Origin: Pseudomonas sp. KU43P
GTDB lineage: Bacteria; Pseudomonadota; Gammaproteobacteria; Pseudomonadales; Pseudomonadaceae
Direction of reading: 5' to 3'
DNA length: 64,000 nt
NCBI RefSeq assembly: GCF_033095865.1
Contig: NZ_AP019365.1
Span: 717,501 to 781,500 of the forward strand
The notes beneath the pieces are model-generated. The model searched no databases. It was not told the DNA's origin and saw only the letters and a list, made by a program, of their open reading frames with translations. How positions within the stretch are numbered: the stretch's first letter is position 1; each line of letters begins with the position of its first letter. Of this stretch, positions 1 to 13,292 are shown in pieces. The translations under genes were made by a program, and so were the position numbers.

Positions 1-27
1 GGAACCTGCGGCTGGATCACCTCCTTA
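1..27 (+). rRNA. rrs: 16S ribosomal RNA, 3' end (partial)
   Basis: The window opens inside the conserved 3' end of 16S rRNA. The sequence ends in GGATCACCTCCTTA, which contains the anti-Shine-Dalgarno core CCTCC. Only the last 27 or so bases are present; the rest lies to the left of the window. Confidence 0.95.
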
Positions 28-325
28 ATCGACGACATCAGCCTGCTGATGAGCTCCCACACGAATTGCTTGATTCATTGTCGAAGGCGATAACGCTGTT
101 CCTGATCAGAACTCAGAAATGAGCATTCTGCTTGAATGCTGATTTCTGGCTTTTGTCAGATCGTTCTTTAAAAATTCGGATATGTGATAGATATAGACTG
201 ACACGCACTTTCACTGGTGTGTGATCAGGCTAAGGTAAAATTTGTGAGTTCTGCGCGAAAGCGCAACATGCGAATTTTCGGCGAATGTCGTCTTCACAGT
301 ATAACCAGATTGCTTGGGGTTATAT
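28..325 (+). other. 16S-23S internal transcribed spacer without tRNA genes
   Basis: About 298 nt separate 16S from 23S. I find no tRNA in it, whereas many Pseudomonas rrn spacers hold tRNA-Ile(GAT) and tRNA-Ala(TGC). The distal part (about 311-330) is complementary to the sequence just after 23S (about 3210-3232), as expected for the RNase III processing stem that brackets 23S. Confidence 0.85.
162..176 (+). promoter_or_regulatory. boxA-like antitermination site in the rRNA spacer
   Basis: CGTTCTTTAAAAATT resembles the bacterial boxA element (consensus around TGCTCTTTAACA) bound by NusB/NusE, which lets RNA polymerase read through untranslated rRNA operons. Its place upstream of 23S in the spacer is the usual one. 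Confidence 0.6.
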
Positions 326-3217
<2,892 letters not shown>

Positions 3218-3353
3218 ATAACACCCAAGCAATTTGCTGACGCAGATTGCGGTGGTGAAGACGAAACGAACCGAAAGTTCGCAAGCAACATCACAAATAT
3301 CGCATATCCGAATTCGCTGGGCTGTCCATCTGGACATTCTGGCAACAGAATTT

Positions 3354-3469
3354 CTTGACGACCATAGAGCATTGGAACCACCTGATCCCATCCCGAACTC
3401 AGCAGTGAAACGATGCATCGCCGATGGTAGTGTGGGGTTTCCCCATGTGAGAGTAGGTCATCGTCAAGA
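3354..3469 (+). rRNA. rrf: 5S ribosomal RNA
   Basis: About 116 nt from CTTGACGACCATAGAGC to GTCATCGTCAAG. The two ends pair to form the terminal helix, and the internal CCCATCCCGAACTCAG is diagnostic of 5S. It follows 23S after about 136 nt of spacer. Confidence 0.97.
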
Positions 3470-3479
3470 TTAATTTCGC

Positions 3480-3517
3480 AAAACCCCTATCTGCGCGAGC
3501 AGGTAGGGGTTTTGTCT
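3480..3517 (+). terminator. Intrinsic terminator of the rRNA operon
   Basis: AAAACCCCTA and TAGGGGTTTT form the outer stem around CTGCGCGAGCAG, followed by TTTTGTCTTT. It lies directly after 5S and closes the rrn operon. Confidence 0.85.
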
Positions 3518-3606
3518 TTCTACCTTGGAAAGTCGGGCCTTCGTCGTCTCCCACATTTCGAGCTGGGCCACTAGAATAGTCCGACGTACCTATTCAGAAT
3601 CCCAAG

Positions 3607-4257
3607 ATGCCTGAAACCGAAGCCCTAGAGCAGTTGCCGCTGGATGAACTGGTCGCCTGTCATGAGTGCGACCTGCTGATGCGCAAGCCAGTCCTGCAGC
3701 ATGACGAAAAAGCCCAATGCCCCCGTTGTGGCTACGAGCTGTACGCCCATCGCCACAATGTGGTCAACCGTAGCCTGGCTCTGGTGCTGACAGCACTGCT
3801 GCTTTTCGTGCCAGCCAATTTTCTGCCGATCATGCAATTGCACCTGCTTGGCCAGACTTCAGACGACACGGTCTGGAGTGGTGTGGTGGGGTTGTACAAT
3901 TCCGAGATGCGCGGCGTCGCCATCGTGGTATTCCTGTGCAGCATGGCCATTCCCTTGCTCAAACTGCTCTGCCAGCTAGCGGTGCTGCTGAGCATTCGCC
4001 TGAACATCGGGCGCAGCTACGGCCTGCTCTGTTATCGCATCTATCACCATCTACGTGACTGGGGCATGCTCGAGGTCTATTTCATGGGCGTGCTGGTCGC
4101 GATCGTCAAATTGGTGGATCTGGCCGAGCTGAACGTGGGGCTGGGTCTTTTCTGTTTCATCAGCCTGCTGCTGGTTCAGGTCTGGCTCGAAGTGGTGATG
4201 TCGCCACACCAGATCTGGAGTGCGTTGTCGGGGGAGGATCTGCATGCGGGCGATTGA
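3607..4257 (+). CDS. LetA/PqiA-family inner-membrane protein, first half
   Basis: A 216-residue protein of the paraquat-inducible protein A (PqiA/LetA) family. It begins with a cytosolic zinc-ribbon-like part (C18/C21 and C38/C41) followed by about four hydrophobic segments. In E. coli, LetA and PqiA are single proteins of roughly 420 residues with two such repeats. Here the two repeats are separate genes, this one and the next. The family works with MCE proteins in moving lipids between inner and outer membranes. It overlaps the next gene by 14 nt, so the three genes form a translationally linked operon. Confidence 0.88.
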   Translation: MPETEALEQLPLDELVACHECDLLMRKPVLQHDEKAQCPRCGYELYAHRHNVVNRSLALVLTALLLFVPANFLPIMQLHLLGQTSDDTVWSGVVGLYNSEMRGVAIVVFLCSMAIPLLKLLCQLAVLLSIRLNIGRSYGLLCYRIYHHLRDWGMLEVYFMGVLVAIVKLVDLAELNVGLGLFCFISLLLVQVWLEVVMSPHQIWSALSGEDLHAGD

Positions 4258-4867
4258 TGCGGGCATTCGGGTGTGCAACGAGTGCCATGAACTGAACCGG
4301 CAAGACAACGAACAAGGCACGCAGACCTGCACGCGCTGTGGCGCCATCGTGCATGCGCGGCGGCCCAACAGCATCGTGCGCACATGGGCACTGCTCATCG
4401 CTGCGTCGATTCTGTACATTCCGGCCAACGTGTTGCCGATCATGACCGTCAGCTCCTTGGGGCAGGGGAGCCCGGACACCATCATGTCCGGCGTCATTAC
4501 CCTGCTCAAGCACGGTATGGTGCCGATTGCCGCGGTGGTGTTCATCGCCAGTATCCTGGTGCCGACCTTCAAGTTGATCGGCATTGGCCTGTTGCTGTAC
4601 TCCGTGCAGCGTCGCCAACCGTTATCGGCGCGGCAACGGATATTGATGTACCGCTTCATCGAGTTCATAGGGCGCTGGTCCATGCTGGACATCTTCGTCA
4701 TTGCCATTCTGGTGGCGGTGGTGAATTTCGGCCGCATTGCCAGTGTCGAAGCCAACCTGGGCGCTGTCGCCTTCGCAACTGTGGTGATTCTCACGATGCT
4801 TGCTGCTTTAACTTTCGATCCCCGACTGATTTGGGATAACACGGAGTCGGATGACGACCATGAGTGA
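4244..4867 (+). CDS. LetA/PqiA-family inner-membrane protein, second half
   Basis: A 207-residue protein matching the second repeat of LetA/PqiA. It has a Cys4 zinc-ribbon-like head (C11/C14, C29/C32) and then about four membrane spans. I chose the ATG at 4244 because GGGGGAGGA lies just upstream; an in-frame ATG at 4220 lacks such a site. Its start lies inside the preceding gene and its end overlaps the MCE gene, which suggests coupled translation and a 1:1 role with the first half. It probably forms the inner-membrane part of the lipid transporter with the MCE protein below. Confidence 0.87.
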   Translation: MRAIDAGIRVCNECHELNRQDNEQGTQTCTRCGAIVHARRPNSIVRTWALLIAASILYIPANVLPIMTVSSLGQGSPDTIMSGVITLLKHGMVPIAAVVFIASILVPTFKLIGIGLLLYSVQRRQPLSARQRILMYRFIEFIGRWSMLDIFVIAILVAVVNFGRIASVEANLGAVAFATVVILTMLAALTFDPRLIWDNTESDDDHE

Positions 4868-7160
4868 CTTGCCTACGGCCAAAACCCGCCCCGCCTCCAA
4901 TTGGTCGGCAATCTGGATTCTGCCGCTGATCGCGCTGATGATCGGCGGTTGGCTGGCCTGGCAGGCGTATCGCGATGCAGGCGTGGAAATCGAGGTGCGT
5001 TTCGAAAGCGGCGAAGGCATCGTCGCGAACAAGACCGAAGTGATCTACAAAGGCATGCCGGTCGGCAAGGTCAAGAGTCTGGTGCTCGACGCCAAAGGCG
5101 AAAAGCAGGGTGTGATAGCCACCATCGAGATGAACAAGGCCGCAGAACCGCACCTGACCAAGGGCACGCGTTTCTGGCTGGTGAAGCCCAGTGTGAGCCT
5201 GGCCGGTATTTCCGGCCTGGAGACGCTGATGTCTGGTAACTACATTGCCGTCAGCCCCGGTGAGGGTGAGCGGACCAAGCGTTTCACCGCGCTGAAAGTG
5301 GCACCGCCATTGTCGGATAGTGAGCCGGGCCTGCACCTGACGCTCAAGGCCGATCGCCTGGGGTCGCTCAACCGCGACAGCCCGGTTTTCTATAAGCAGA
5401 TCCAGGTCGGCCGGGTGAAGAGCTACCGCCTCTCCGATGACCAGAGCACGGTCGAGGTCAAGGTATTCATCGAGCCGGCCTACGCCAGCCTGGTGCGCAA
5501 GCACACGCGTTTCTGGAACGCCAGCGGCATCAGCATCGACGCCGACCTGTCGGGGGTGAAGGTGCGCAGCGAATCGTTGTCCAGCATTGTCGCCGGGGGT
5601 ATCGCCTTTGCCACACCGGAATACCGCAAGGACAGCCCGCCCACCGACCCCAATCTTCCGTTCCGCCTGTATGAAGACTTCGATGCGGCTCAGGCAGGCA
5701 TTCGGGTCAAGGTCAAGCTGAACGACTACGAAGGCCTGCAGGCTGGCCGTACGCCGGTGATGTACAAGGGCATCCAGGTCGGTTCGCTGAAAGCGCTGAA
5801 AATGGAAGATAACCTGGCCAGTGCGATGGCCGAGCTGACTCTGGATCCACTCACCGAAGACTACCTGGTCGACGGTACGCAGTTTTGGGTGGTCAAGCCG
5901 TCCATCTCGCTGGCGGGTATCACTGGCCTGGAAGCCTTGGTAAAGGGCAACTACATCGCCATCCGCCCAGGTGAGAAGGGGGCTACGCCGCAGCGCGAGT
6001 TCGAAGCGAGGCCCAAGGCACCGCCGCTCGACCTCAAGGCGCCAGGCCTGCACATGGTGCTATTCGCAGATACCCTCGGCTCGCTGGAAGTCGGCAGCCC
6101 GGTGATGTACCGCCAAGTGAAGGTCGGTAGCGTGCAGAGCTACCAGTTCGCCCGCAACAGCAATCGCATCCTGATCGGCGTACATATCGAGAAAGAGTAC
6201 GAGAACCTGGTCAACGGCTCGTCGCGCTTCTGGAATGTCAGTGGCATTACCCTCACGGGCGGCCTGTCGGGCATCAAGATCAAGAGCGAATCGCTGCAGA
6301 CCCTGATGGCCGGTGGTATTGCCTTCGACACGCCAACCCCGAACGTTGCGCTCAAGCGCCGCATTCCGCGTTTCCGCCTGCTGGAAAGCCAGGAAGCGGT
6401 GAACCGCACGGGCACCCTGGTCACCATTCGTGTCGACCGTGCGGACGGTCTCAAGGCGGGCACGCCAATCCGCTTCCGCGGCCTGGATGTGGGCAGTGTC
6501 GAGAGTGTCGACCTGACCAAGGACCTGCAAGCAGTGCTGCTGCGTGCGCGCATCACCGAGGCAGCTGACCGTATTGCGCGGGTGGGGACGCAGTTCTGGG
6601 TGGTCAAGCCGGCGCTCGGCCTGGTGCGTACCGAGAACCTCGACACCTTGATTGGCGGGCAGTACCTGGAGGTGCAGCCGTCGGCCAAGGATAAAGGCCC
6701 GCAGCGTGACTTCATTGCGTTGGCCGAAGCTCCCGAGGTGGTAGGCCAGGAGGTTGGTTTACCGCTCACCCTGAGCGCGCCTCGACGTGGCTCGATCAAG
6801 CCTGGGGTGCCAGTGACCTATCGTGAGGTCGCGGTGGGCAAGGTTACCGGTTTCGAGCTGGGCCAGAGTGCTGACCGGGTGTTGATCCATATCCTGATCG
6901 AGCCGCGCTATGCCGCTCTGGTGCGCAGTGGCAGCCGATTCTGGAACAGCAGCGGGTTTGGCTTCGATTGGGGGCTGCTCAAAGGGGCTACGGTGCGGAC
7001 CGAGTCGCTGGAGACGCTCATAGACGGCGGCATTGCCTTCGCCACGCCTGATGGTGAACAGATGGGCAATCCGGCCCGGCCGCAGCAGACTTTCGCCCTG
7101 TTCGACCAGGCGGAAGATGAATGGCTGCAGTGGGCACCGAAGATTCAGATCGCCAAGTAG
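4851..7160 (+). CDS. PqiB/LetB-type MCE protein with six MCE domains
   Basis: A 769-residue protein anchored by one N-terminal membrane segment (about residues 19-38), with the rest expected in the periplasm. Six MCE domains follow in three alternating pairs. The odd domains carry FWxVKP and the even ones FWNxSG, each at a period of about 115 residues. E. coli PqiB has three MCE domains and LetB (YebT) seven; those proteins stack into hydrophobic tunnels that carry phospholipids across the periplasm. Start 4851 has CGGAG at good spacing; ATG 4860 is an alternative. There is no PqiC-type lipoprotein gene after it, so the operon resembles letAB more than pqiABC. Confidence 0.9.
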   Translation: MTTMSDLPTAKTRPASNWSAIWILPLIALMIGGWLAWQAYRDAGVEIEVRFESGEGIVANKTEVIYKGMPVGKVKSLVLDAKGEKQGVIATIEMNKAAEPHLTKGTRFWLVKPSVSLAGISGLETLMSGNYIAVSPGEGERTKRFTALKVAPPLSDSEPGLHLTLKADRLGSLNRDSPVFYKQIQVGRVKSYRLSDDQSTVEVKVFIEPAYASLVRKHTRFWNASGISIDADLSGVKVRSESLSSIVAGGIAFATPEYRKDSPPTDPNLPFRLYEDFDAAQAGIRVKVKLNDYEGLQAGRTPVMYKGIQVGSLKALKMEDNLASAMAELTLDPLTEDYLVDGTQFWVVKPSISLAGITGLEALVKGNYIAIRPGEKGATPQREFEARPKAPPLDLKAPGLHMVLFADTLGSLEVGSPVMYRQVKVGSVQSYQFARNSNRILIGVHIEKEYENLVNGSSRFWNVSGITLTGGLSGIKIKSESLQTLMAGGIAFDTPTPNVALKRRIPRFRLLESQEAVNRTGTLVTIRVDRADGLKAGTPIRFRGLDVGSVESVDLTKDLQAVLLRARITEAADRIARVGTQFWVVKPALGLVRTENLDTLIGGQYLEVQPSAKDKGPQRDFIALAEAPEVVGQEVGLPLTLSAPRRGSIKPGVPVTYREVAVGKVTGFELGQSADRVLIHILIEPRYAALVRSGSRFWNSSGFGFDWGLLKGATVRTESLETLIDGGIAFATPDGEQMGNPARPQQTFALFDQAEDEWLQWAPKIQIAK

Positions 7161-7180
7161 TACGGGAGAGGGCTGCGATG

Positions 7181-7252
7181 CGGCCCAATCGCCGGCAAGC
7201 CGGCTCCCACAGGTATCGCACCGGCCTCTGTGGGGGCCGGTGCGATGAGGCC
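7181..7252. repeat. REP-type intergenic palindromic element
   Basis: This holds the element AATCGCCGGCAAGCCGGCTC followed by CCACAGGT, plus a partial inverted partner (CTGTGGGGGCCGGTGCGATGAGGCC). It belongs to the dispersed repeat family seen at five other intergenic places in the core part of this window. It lies between two convergent genes. Confidence 0.75.
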
Positions 7253-7283
7253 AGTACTGGCAAGATCATCAAATCGCAGGCAA

Positions 7284-7312
7284 TAAAAAACCGACCCTAG
7301 GGTCGGTTTTTC
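7284..7312 (-). terminator. Intrinsic terminator of rpsT
   Basis: AAAAACCGACCC TA GGGTCGGTTTTT is a perfect stem. Read leftward it is followed by a T-run, fitting a terminator just downstream of rpsT. The flanking A and T runs would let it work in both directions. Confidence 0.85.
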
Positions 7313-7326
7313 GACAAGAACGTCGC

Positions 7327-7605
7327 TTAGGCAGCTGCAGCTTCTTTCAGCGCCTTGATGTGGCCATTCAGACGGCCTTTGTGGCGAGCAGCTTTGTTCT
7401 TGTGGATGATGCCCTTGTCGGCCATACGGTCGATTACAGGCACAGCCAGAACGTAAGCGGCTTGCGCTTTTTCGGCGTCTTTTGCGTCGATGGCTTTAAC
7501 TACATTCTTGATGTAGGTGCGGACCATGGAACGCAGGCTGGCGTTGTGGCTGCGACGCTTCTCAGCCTGTTTTGCACGTTTCTTGGCGGAAGGTGTGTTG
7601 GCCAC
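7327..7605 (-). CDS. rpsT: 30S ribosomal protein S20
   Basis: A 92-residue, strongly basic, alanine/lysine-rich protein matching ribosomal protein S20, including the [17 protein letters not shown] head. S20 binds 16S rRNA early in assembly of the small subunit. The start codon is GTG, preceded on the minus strand by GAGGAG. It lies alone, divergent from murJ, the usual arrangement in Pseudomonas, with its own terminator. Confidence 0.97.
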   Translation of the reverse strand: MANTPSAKKRAKQAEKRRSHNASLRSMVRTYIKNVVKAIDAKDAEKAQAAYVLAVPVIDRMADKGIIHKNKAARHKGRLNGHIKALKEAAAA

Positions 7606-7856
7606 CGTCGAGCTCCTCGAAAGACTTTAGGTAAATAGCAAACAAAATAGGCCGCGAATCATGCCGATCAGTCGAACGGATGTCAAGGCCACCTGCAGGG
7701 TTCCGCCGAGCGGTGCACCAACGGAAGGGAAAGAATTCCTTTCTGCTGCACGACCTGTAAACTCGGGAATTTTTGGCTCCCCTGCGAAGGCGCGGGAGTA
7801 TCGCACATTCGGACGCTGTCTGGCAGCGTCCTCTGTCATTGGCGTGAATCTTTTCG

Positions 7857-9395
7857 ATGAATCTGCTCAAATCCCTGGCTGCAGTCAGCTCCATCACCAT
7901 GATTTCCAGGGTGTTGGGCTTCGTGCGCGATACGATTCTGGCCCGTGTATTCGGCGCCGGCATTGCCACCGACGCCTTTTTCATCGCCTTCAAGCTGCCC
8001 AACCTGTTGCGGCGGATCTTCGCAGAAGGGGCCTTCTCTCAGGCCTTCGTGCCCATTCTGGCCGAATACAAGACCCAGCAGGGCGAGGAGGCTACGCGCA
8101 CCTTCATTGCCTATGTCAGCGGCCTGCTGACGCTGGTCCTGGCCCTGGTCACGGCCGTCGGCATCCTTGCCGCACCCTGGGTGGTGTGGGCTACCGCCCC
8201 CGGCTTTGTCGACAGCACCGAAAAATACGAGCTGACCACCGCCCTGTTGCGGGTGACCTTTCCTTATATATTGCTGATCTCGCTGTCGTCCCTGGCTGGC
8301 GCGATCCTCAATACCTGGAACCGCTTCTCGGTACCGGCCTTCACGCCGACGCTGCTGAACGTGGCGATGATCGCCTTCGCCGTGCTGCTCACACCGTATT
8401 TCGATCCGCCGATCATGGCCTTGGCCTGGGGCGTGCTGGCCGGCGGCCTGGCCCAGCTGCTGTACCAACTGCCGGCATTGAAAAAGATCGGCATGCTCGT
8501 GCTGCCACGCCTGAACCTGCGCGACACTGGCGTGTGGCGGGTACTCAAGCAGATGCTGCCGGCGATTCTCGGGGTCTCGGTCAGCCAGATCTCGCTGATC
8601 ATCAACACCATCTTCGCCTCCTTCCTGGTGGCCGGATCGGTATCGTGGATGTATTACGCCGACCGCCTGATGGAACTGCCTTCGGGCGTTCTCGGTGTGG
8701 CGCTGGGCACCATTCTGCTGCCAACCCTGGCCAAGACCTACGCCAACAAGGACCGTGAAGAATATTCGCGGATCATGGACTGGGGCCTGCGCCTGTGCTT
8801 CCTGCTGGTACTGCCTTGCACCCTGGCCCTGGCGATCCTGGCCGAGCCGCTGACCGTGGCGCTGTTCCAGTACGGCAAGTTCAGCGCGTACGACGCGGCC
8901 ATGACCCAGCGCGCGCTGATTGCCTATTCGGTGGGCCTGCTGGCGATCATTCTGGTCAAGGTACTGGCACCGGGCTTCTATGCGCAGCAGAATATCCGCA
9001 CGCCGGTGAAGATCGCGATCTTCACCCTGGTCTGCACCCAGCTGTTCAACCTGGCGCTGATCGGCCCGCTCAAGCACGCAGGCCTCGCCCTGGCGATCAG
9101 CCTCGGTGCCTGCCTGAACGCCAGCCTGCTGTTCTGGAAGCTGCGCAGCCAGCAGTTGTTTCAGCCGCAACCGGGCTGGATGCTGTTCCTGCTCAAGCTG
9201 ATATTGGCCGTGTCGCTGATGGCAGCTGTTCTGCTGCTGGGCATGCACTACCTGCCAGCCTGGGAGCAAGGCAACATGCTGGCCCGCTTCATGCGCCTTG
9301 GGGCGTTGATCGCGGCGGGTGTGGTGACCTATTTCGGTTGCCTCTACCTGTGCGGCTTCAGGCCCCGGCATTTCGCCCGCAAGGCCTTGCACTGA
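7857..9395 (+). CDS. murJ: Lipid II flippase MurJ (MviN)
   Basis: A 512-residue polytopic membrane protein of the MOP superfamily with about 14 hydrophobic segments. The N-terminus ([19 protein letters not shown]) is the MurJ signature, with arginines that line the lipid II cavity. MurJ moves the peptidoglycan precursor lipid II from the inner to the outer face of the cytoplasmic membrane. It is followed by ribF, as in other pseudomonads. The ribosome-binding site before ATG 7857 is weak. Confidence 0.95.
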   Translation: MNLLKSLAAVSSITMISRVLGFVRDTILARVFGAGIATDAFFIAFKLPNLLRRIFAEGAFSQAFVPILAEYKTQQGEEATRTFIAYVSGLLTLVLALVTAVGILAAPWVVWATAPGFVDSTEKYELTTALLRVTFPYILLISLSSLAGAILNTWNRFSVPAFTPTLLNVAMIAFAVLLTPYFDPPIMALAWGVLAGGLAQLLYQLPALKKIGMLVLPRLNLRDTGVWRVLKQMLPAILGVSVSQISLIINTIFASFLVAGSVSWMYYADRLMELPSGVLGVALGTILLPTLAKTYANKDREEYSRIMDWGLRLCFLLVLPCTLALAILAEPLTVALFQYGKFSAYDAAMTQRALIAYSVGLLAIILVKVLAPGFYAQQNIRTPVKIAIFTLVCTQLFNLALIGPLKHAGLALAISLGACLNASLLFWKLRSQQLFQPQPGWMLFLLKLILAVSLMAAVLLLGMHYLPAWEQGNMLARFMRLGALIAAGVVTYFGCLYLCGFRPRHFARKALH

Positions 9396-9513
9396 GGCAC
9401 GAGGCGGGTCAGGCGTCGGTTTTTCGTATTCCACGCCGCCCCCGGGCGCTGCTGCCTGTCACCAGCGCCCGGGTGTGGTTATAATCGGCCACTTTATGAG
9501 CAAGAAGCGCGTT

Positions 9514-10464
9514 ATGCAGCTGGTTCGAGGTCTTCACAACCTGCGCCCCGAGCATCGGGGCTGTGTCGCCACCATTGGCAACTTCGACGGGGTTCACCGT
9601 GGCCACCAGGCTATCCTGGCGCGCCTGCGCGAGCGCGGTCAGGCCTTGGGCCTGCCGACCTGCGTGGTGATCTTCGAGCCACAGCCACGCGAGTATTTTG
9701 CGCCCGATACCGCCCCGGCTCGCCTGGCGCGCCTGCGCGACAAGGTCGAGCTGCTGGCCGCCGAAGGCATTGATCGGGTGCTGTGCCTGGCCTTCAACCA
9801 GCGCCTGAGCAAACTCAGCGCCGATGAGTTCGTCAAGGCGATCCTGGTCGACGGCCTGGGCGTACGCCACCTTGAAGTGGGCGACGACTTCCGCTTCGGT
9901 TGCGACCGCGCTGGCGATTTCGCCTTCCTGGTCGAGGCCGGCAAGCAATACGGTTTCACCGTCGAGGCCGCCAACACGGTGATCCAGGATGGCCTGCGGG
10001 TCAGCAGCACCGAGGTGCGCAAGGCACTGTCCGAGGGCAACTTCGAGCTGGCCGAGCACCTGCTGGGCCGCCCTTATCGCATTACCGGGCGCGTGTTGCA
10101 CGGCCAGAAGCTGGCTCGCCAGCTCGGCACGCCCACCGCCAACATCCAGCTCAAGCGCCGCCGCGTGCCGTTGTCCGGGGTATACCTGGCCAGCATCGAG
10201 ATCGACGGCAAGGCCTGGGCGGGTGTCGGCAACATCGGGGTACGCCCCACCGTGGCCGGTGACGGCCGCCCGCACCTCGAAATTCATCTACTGGATTATG
10301 CCGGCGATCTGTATGGCCGGCGCCTGACGGTGGAATTCCACCACAAGCTGCGTGAAGAGCAGCGATTCGCCTCCCTGGAGGCGCTGAAGTCGGCGATCGA
10401 TGCGGATATCGCCGCCGCACGTGCACATTGGCACGCTCAACCGCTAACGAAGAGCCTGAAATGA
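9514..10464 (+). CDS. ribF: Bifunctional riboflavin kinase / FAD synthetase
   Basis: A 316-residue protein that phosphorylates riboflavin to FMN and adenylylates FMN to FAD. The N-terminal nucleotidyltransferase shows [11 protein letters not shown] (residues 22-32) and a C-terminal kinase domain carries the GTPTANI motif. I chose ATG 9514 ([10 protein letters not shown]) over the upstream in-frame starts because it matches the usual family N-terminus. Its stop overlaps the ileS start (ATGA), so it is co-translated with ileS. Confidence 0.95.
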   Translation: MQLVRGLHNLRPEHRGCVATIGNFDGVHRGHQAILARLRERGQALGLPTCVVIFEPQPREYFAPDTAPARLARLRDKVELLAAEGIDRVLCLAFNQRLSKLSADEFVKAILVDGLGVRHLEVGDDFRFGCDRAGDFAFLVEAGKQYGFTVEAANTVIQDGLRVSSTEVRKALSEGNFELAEHLLGRPYRITGRVLHGQKLARQLGTPTANIQLKRRRVPLSGVYLASIEIDGKAWAGVGNIGVRPTVAGDGRPHLEIHLLDYAGDLYGRRLTVEFHHKLREEQRFASLEALKSAIDADIAAARAHWHAQPLTKSLK

Positions 10465-13292
10465 CCGACTACAAAGCCACGCTTAACCTTCCGGACACCG
10501 CCTTCCCCATGAAGGCCGGCCTGCCTCAGCGCGAACCGCAGATCCTGCAGCGCTGGGACAGCATTGGCCTGTACCAGAAGCTGCGCGAAATTGGCAAGGA
10601 TCGTCCCAAGTTCGTCCTGCACGACGGCCCGCCCTATGCCAACGGCAAGATTCACATCGGTCATGCGCTGAACAAGATTCTCAAGGACATGATCGTCCGC
10701 TCCAAGACCCTGTCGGGCTTCGACGCGCCCTACGTACCGGGCTGGGACTGCCACGGCCTGCCGATCGAGCACAAAGTCGAAGTCACCCATGGCAAGCACC
10801 TGAGCGCCGACCGCACCCGCGAGCTGTGCCGCGAGTACGCTGCAGAGCAGATCGAAGGGCAGAAGACCGAATTCATCCGCTTGGGTGTGCTGGGTGACTG
10901 GGACAACCCCTACAAGACCATGAACTTCGCCAACGAGGCCGGTGAAATCCGCGCCCTGGCCGAAATGGTCAAGCAAGGTTTCGTGTTCAAGGGCCTCAAG
11001 CCCGTGAACTGGTGCTTCGATTGCGGTTCGGCTTTGGCCGAGGCCGAAGTCGAATACGCCGACAAGAAATCCCAGACCATCGACGTAGCCTTCCCGGTCG
11101 CCGACGCCGACAAGCTGGCCGCTGCCTTCGGCCTGCCGGCGCTGGCCAAGCCTGCCGCCATCGTGATCTGGACCACCACCCCGTGGACCATCCCTGCCAA
11201 CCAGGCCCTGAACATCCACCCGGAGTTCAAGTACGCCCTGGTCGATACCGGCGAGCGTCTGCTGGTGCTGGCCGAAGAGCTGGTGGAGTCGTGCCTCAAG
11301 CGCTACAACCTGGAAGGCACGGTCATCGCTACCGCCCAAGGTTCGGCCCTGGAGCTGGTCAACTTCCGCCACCCGTTCTATGACCGCTTGTCGCCGATCT
11401 ACCTCGCCGACTACGTCGAGCTGGGAGCCGGTACTGGCGTTGTCCACTCCGCACCTGCCTACGGTGAAGACGACTTCGTCACCTGCAAGCGCTACGGCAT
11501 GGTCAACGACGACATCCTTACCCCGGTGCAAAGCAACGGCGTGTACGTGGAGTCGCTGGAGTTCTTCGGCGGCCAGTTCATCTGGAAGGCCAACCCGGCC
11601 ATCGTCGAGAAGCTGAGCGAAGTCGGTGCGCTGATGCACACCGAAACCATCAGCCACAGCTACATGCACTGCTGGCGCCACAAGACCCCGCTGATCTACC
11701 GCGCCACCGCGCAGTGGTTCGTCGGCATGGACAAGCAGCCCAACAGCGGCGACAACCTGCGCGAGCGCGCCCTCAAGGCCATCGAAGACACCCAGTTCGT
11801 GCCCGCTTGGGGCCAAGCGCGCCTGCATTCGATGATCGCCAACCGCCCTGACTGGTGCATCTCGCGTCAGCGCAACTGGGGTGTGCCGATCCCGTTCTTC
11901 CTGCACAAGCAGACCGGCGAGCTGCACCCGCGCACTGTCGAGCTGATGGAAGCGGTGGCCAAGCGCGTCGAACAGGAAGGCATCGAGGCCTGGTTCAAGC
12001 TGGACGCCTGCGAACTGCTCGGTGACGAAGCCGCCCAGTACGACAAGATCACCGACACCCTGGACGTGTGGTTCGACTCCGGCACCACCCACTGGCACGT
12101 GCTGCGTGGCTCGCACGACATCGGCCATGCCACCGGCCCGGTCGCCGACCTGTACCTGGAAGGTTCCGACCAGCACCGCGGCTGGTTCCACTCGTCCTTG
12201 CTGACCGGCTGCGCCATCGATGGCCACGCGCCATACCGCGAGCTGCTGACCCATGGCTTCACCGTGGACGAGAGCGGCCGCAAGATGTCCAAGTCGCTGG
12301 GCAACACCATCGAACCGGAGAAGGTCAACAACACCCTGGGTGCCGACATCCTGCGCCTGTGGGTTTCGGCCACCGACTACTCCGGTGAAATGGCTGTTTC
12401 CGAGCAGATCCTGCAGCGCAGCGCCGACGCCTACCGCCGTATCCGCAACACTGCGCGCTTCCTGCTCTCCAACCTGTCCGGCTTCGACCCGGCCCGCGAC
12501 CTGCTGGCCCCGGAAGACATGCTGGCCCTGGACCGCTGGGCGGTGGACCGTACCCTGCTGCTGCAGCGCGAGCTGGAAGAGCACTACGGCGAATACCGTT
12601 TCTGGAACGTCTACTCGAAGATCCACAACTTCTGCGTGCAGGAGCTGGGCGGCTTCTACCTCGACATCATCAAGGACCGCCAGTACACCACCGGCGCCAA
12701 CAGTGTCGCCCGCCGTTCCTGCCAGACCGCGCTGTACCACATCAGCGAGGCGCTGGTGCGCTGGATCGCGCCGATCCTGGCCTTCACCGCCGACGAGATC
12801 TGGCAGTACCTGCCGGGCGAGCGCAACGAGTCGGTGATGCTCAACGGCTGGTACCAGGGCCTGAGCGAGCTGCCGGAAGGCACCGAGCTGGACCGCGCCT
12901 ACTGGGACCGCGTGATGGCCGTCAAGGCTGCGGTGAACAAGGAGCTGGAAAACCAGCGTACCGCCAAGGTCATCGGCGGCAACCTGCAGGCCGAAGTCAC
13001 CCTGTTCGCCGAAGAAGGCCTGAGCGCCGACCTGGGCAAGCTGGGCGACGAGCTGCGCTTCGTGCTGATCACCTCCGCTGCCAGCGTGGTGCCGTTCGTC
13101 CAGGCCCCGGCCGATGCCGTGGCCACCGAAGTCGAAGGCCTCAAGCTGAAAGTGGTCAAGTCCGGCCACGCCAAGTGCGGCCGTTGCTGGCACTTCCGCG
13201 CCGACGTCGGCAGCCACCCGGAGCATCCGGAAATCTGCAGCCGTTGCGTCGACAACCTGAGCGGTTCGGGCGAGGTGCGCCACTATGCCTAA
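10461..13292 (+). CDS. ileS: Isoleucyl-tRNA synthetase
   Basis: A 943-residue class I aminoacyl-tRNA synthetase that charges tRNA-Ile and edits valine. HIGH is at residues 65-68, the KMSKS signature at 608-612, and a C-terminal zinc site is formed by C906, C909, C926 and C929. ATG 10461 overlaps the ribF stop. An in-frame upstream start lies inside ribF and is not needed. The end overlaps lspA by 8 nt. Confidence 0.97.
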   Translation: MTDYKATLNLPDTAFPMKAGLPQREPQILQRWDSIGLYQKLREIGKDRPKFVLHDGPPYANGKIHIGHALNKILKDMIVRSKTLSGFDAPYVPGWDCHGLPIEHKVEVTHGKHLSADRTRELCREYAAEQIEGQKTEFIRLGVLGDWDNPYKTMNFANEAGEIRALAEMVKQGFVFKGLKPVNWCFDCGSALAEAEVEYADKKSQTIDVAFPVADADKLAAAFGLPALAKPAAIVIWTTTPWTIPANQALNIHPEFKYALVDTGERLLVLAEELVESCLKRYNLEGTVIATAQGSALELVNFRHPFYDRLSPIYLADYVELGAGTGVVHSAPAYGEDDFVTCKRYGMVNDDILTPVQSNGVYVESLEFFGGQFIWKANPAIVEKLSEVGALMHTETISHSYMHCWRHKTPLIYRATAQWFVGMDKQPNSGDNLRERALKAIEDTQFVPAWGQARLHSMIANRPDWCISRQRNWGVPIPFFLHKQTGELHPRTVELMEAVAKRVEQEGIEAWFKLDACELLGDEAAQYDKITDTLDVWFDSGTTHWHVLRGSHDIGHATGPVADLYLEGSDQHRGWFHSSLLTGCAIDGHAPYRELLTHGFTVDESGRKMSKSLGNTIEPEKVNNTLGADILRLWVSATDYSGEMAVSEQILQRSADAYRRIRNTARFLLSNLSGFDPARDLLAPEDMLALDRWAVDRTLLLQRELEEHYGEYRFWNVYSKIHNFCVQELGGFYLDIIKDRQYTTGANSVARRSCQTALYHISEALVRWIAPILAFTADEIWQYLPGERNESVMLNGWYQGLSELPEGTELDRAYWDRVMAVKAAVNKELENQRTAKVIGGNLQAEVTLFAEEGLSADLGKLGDELRFVLITSAASVVPFVQAPADAVATEVEGLKLKVVKSGHAKCGRCWHFRADVGSHPEHPEICSRCVDNLSGSGEVRHYA

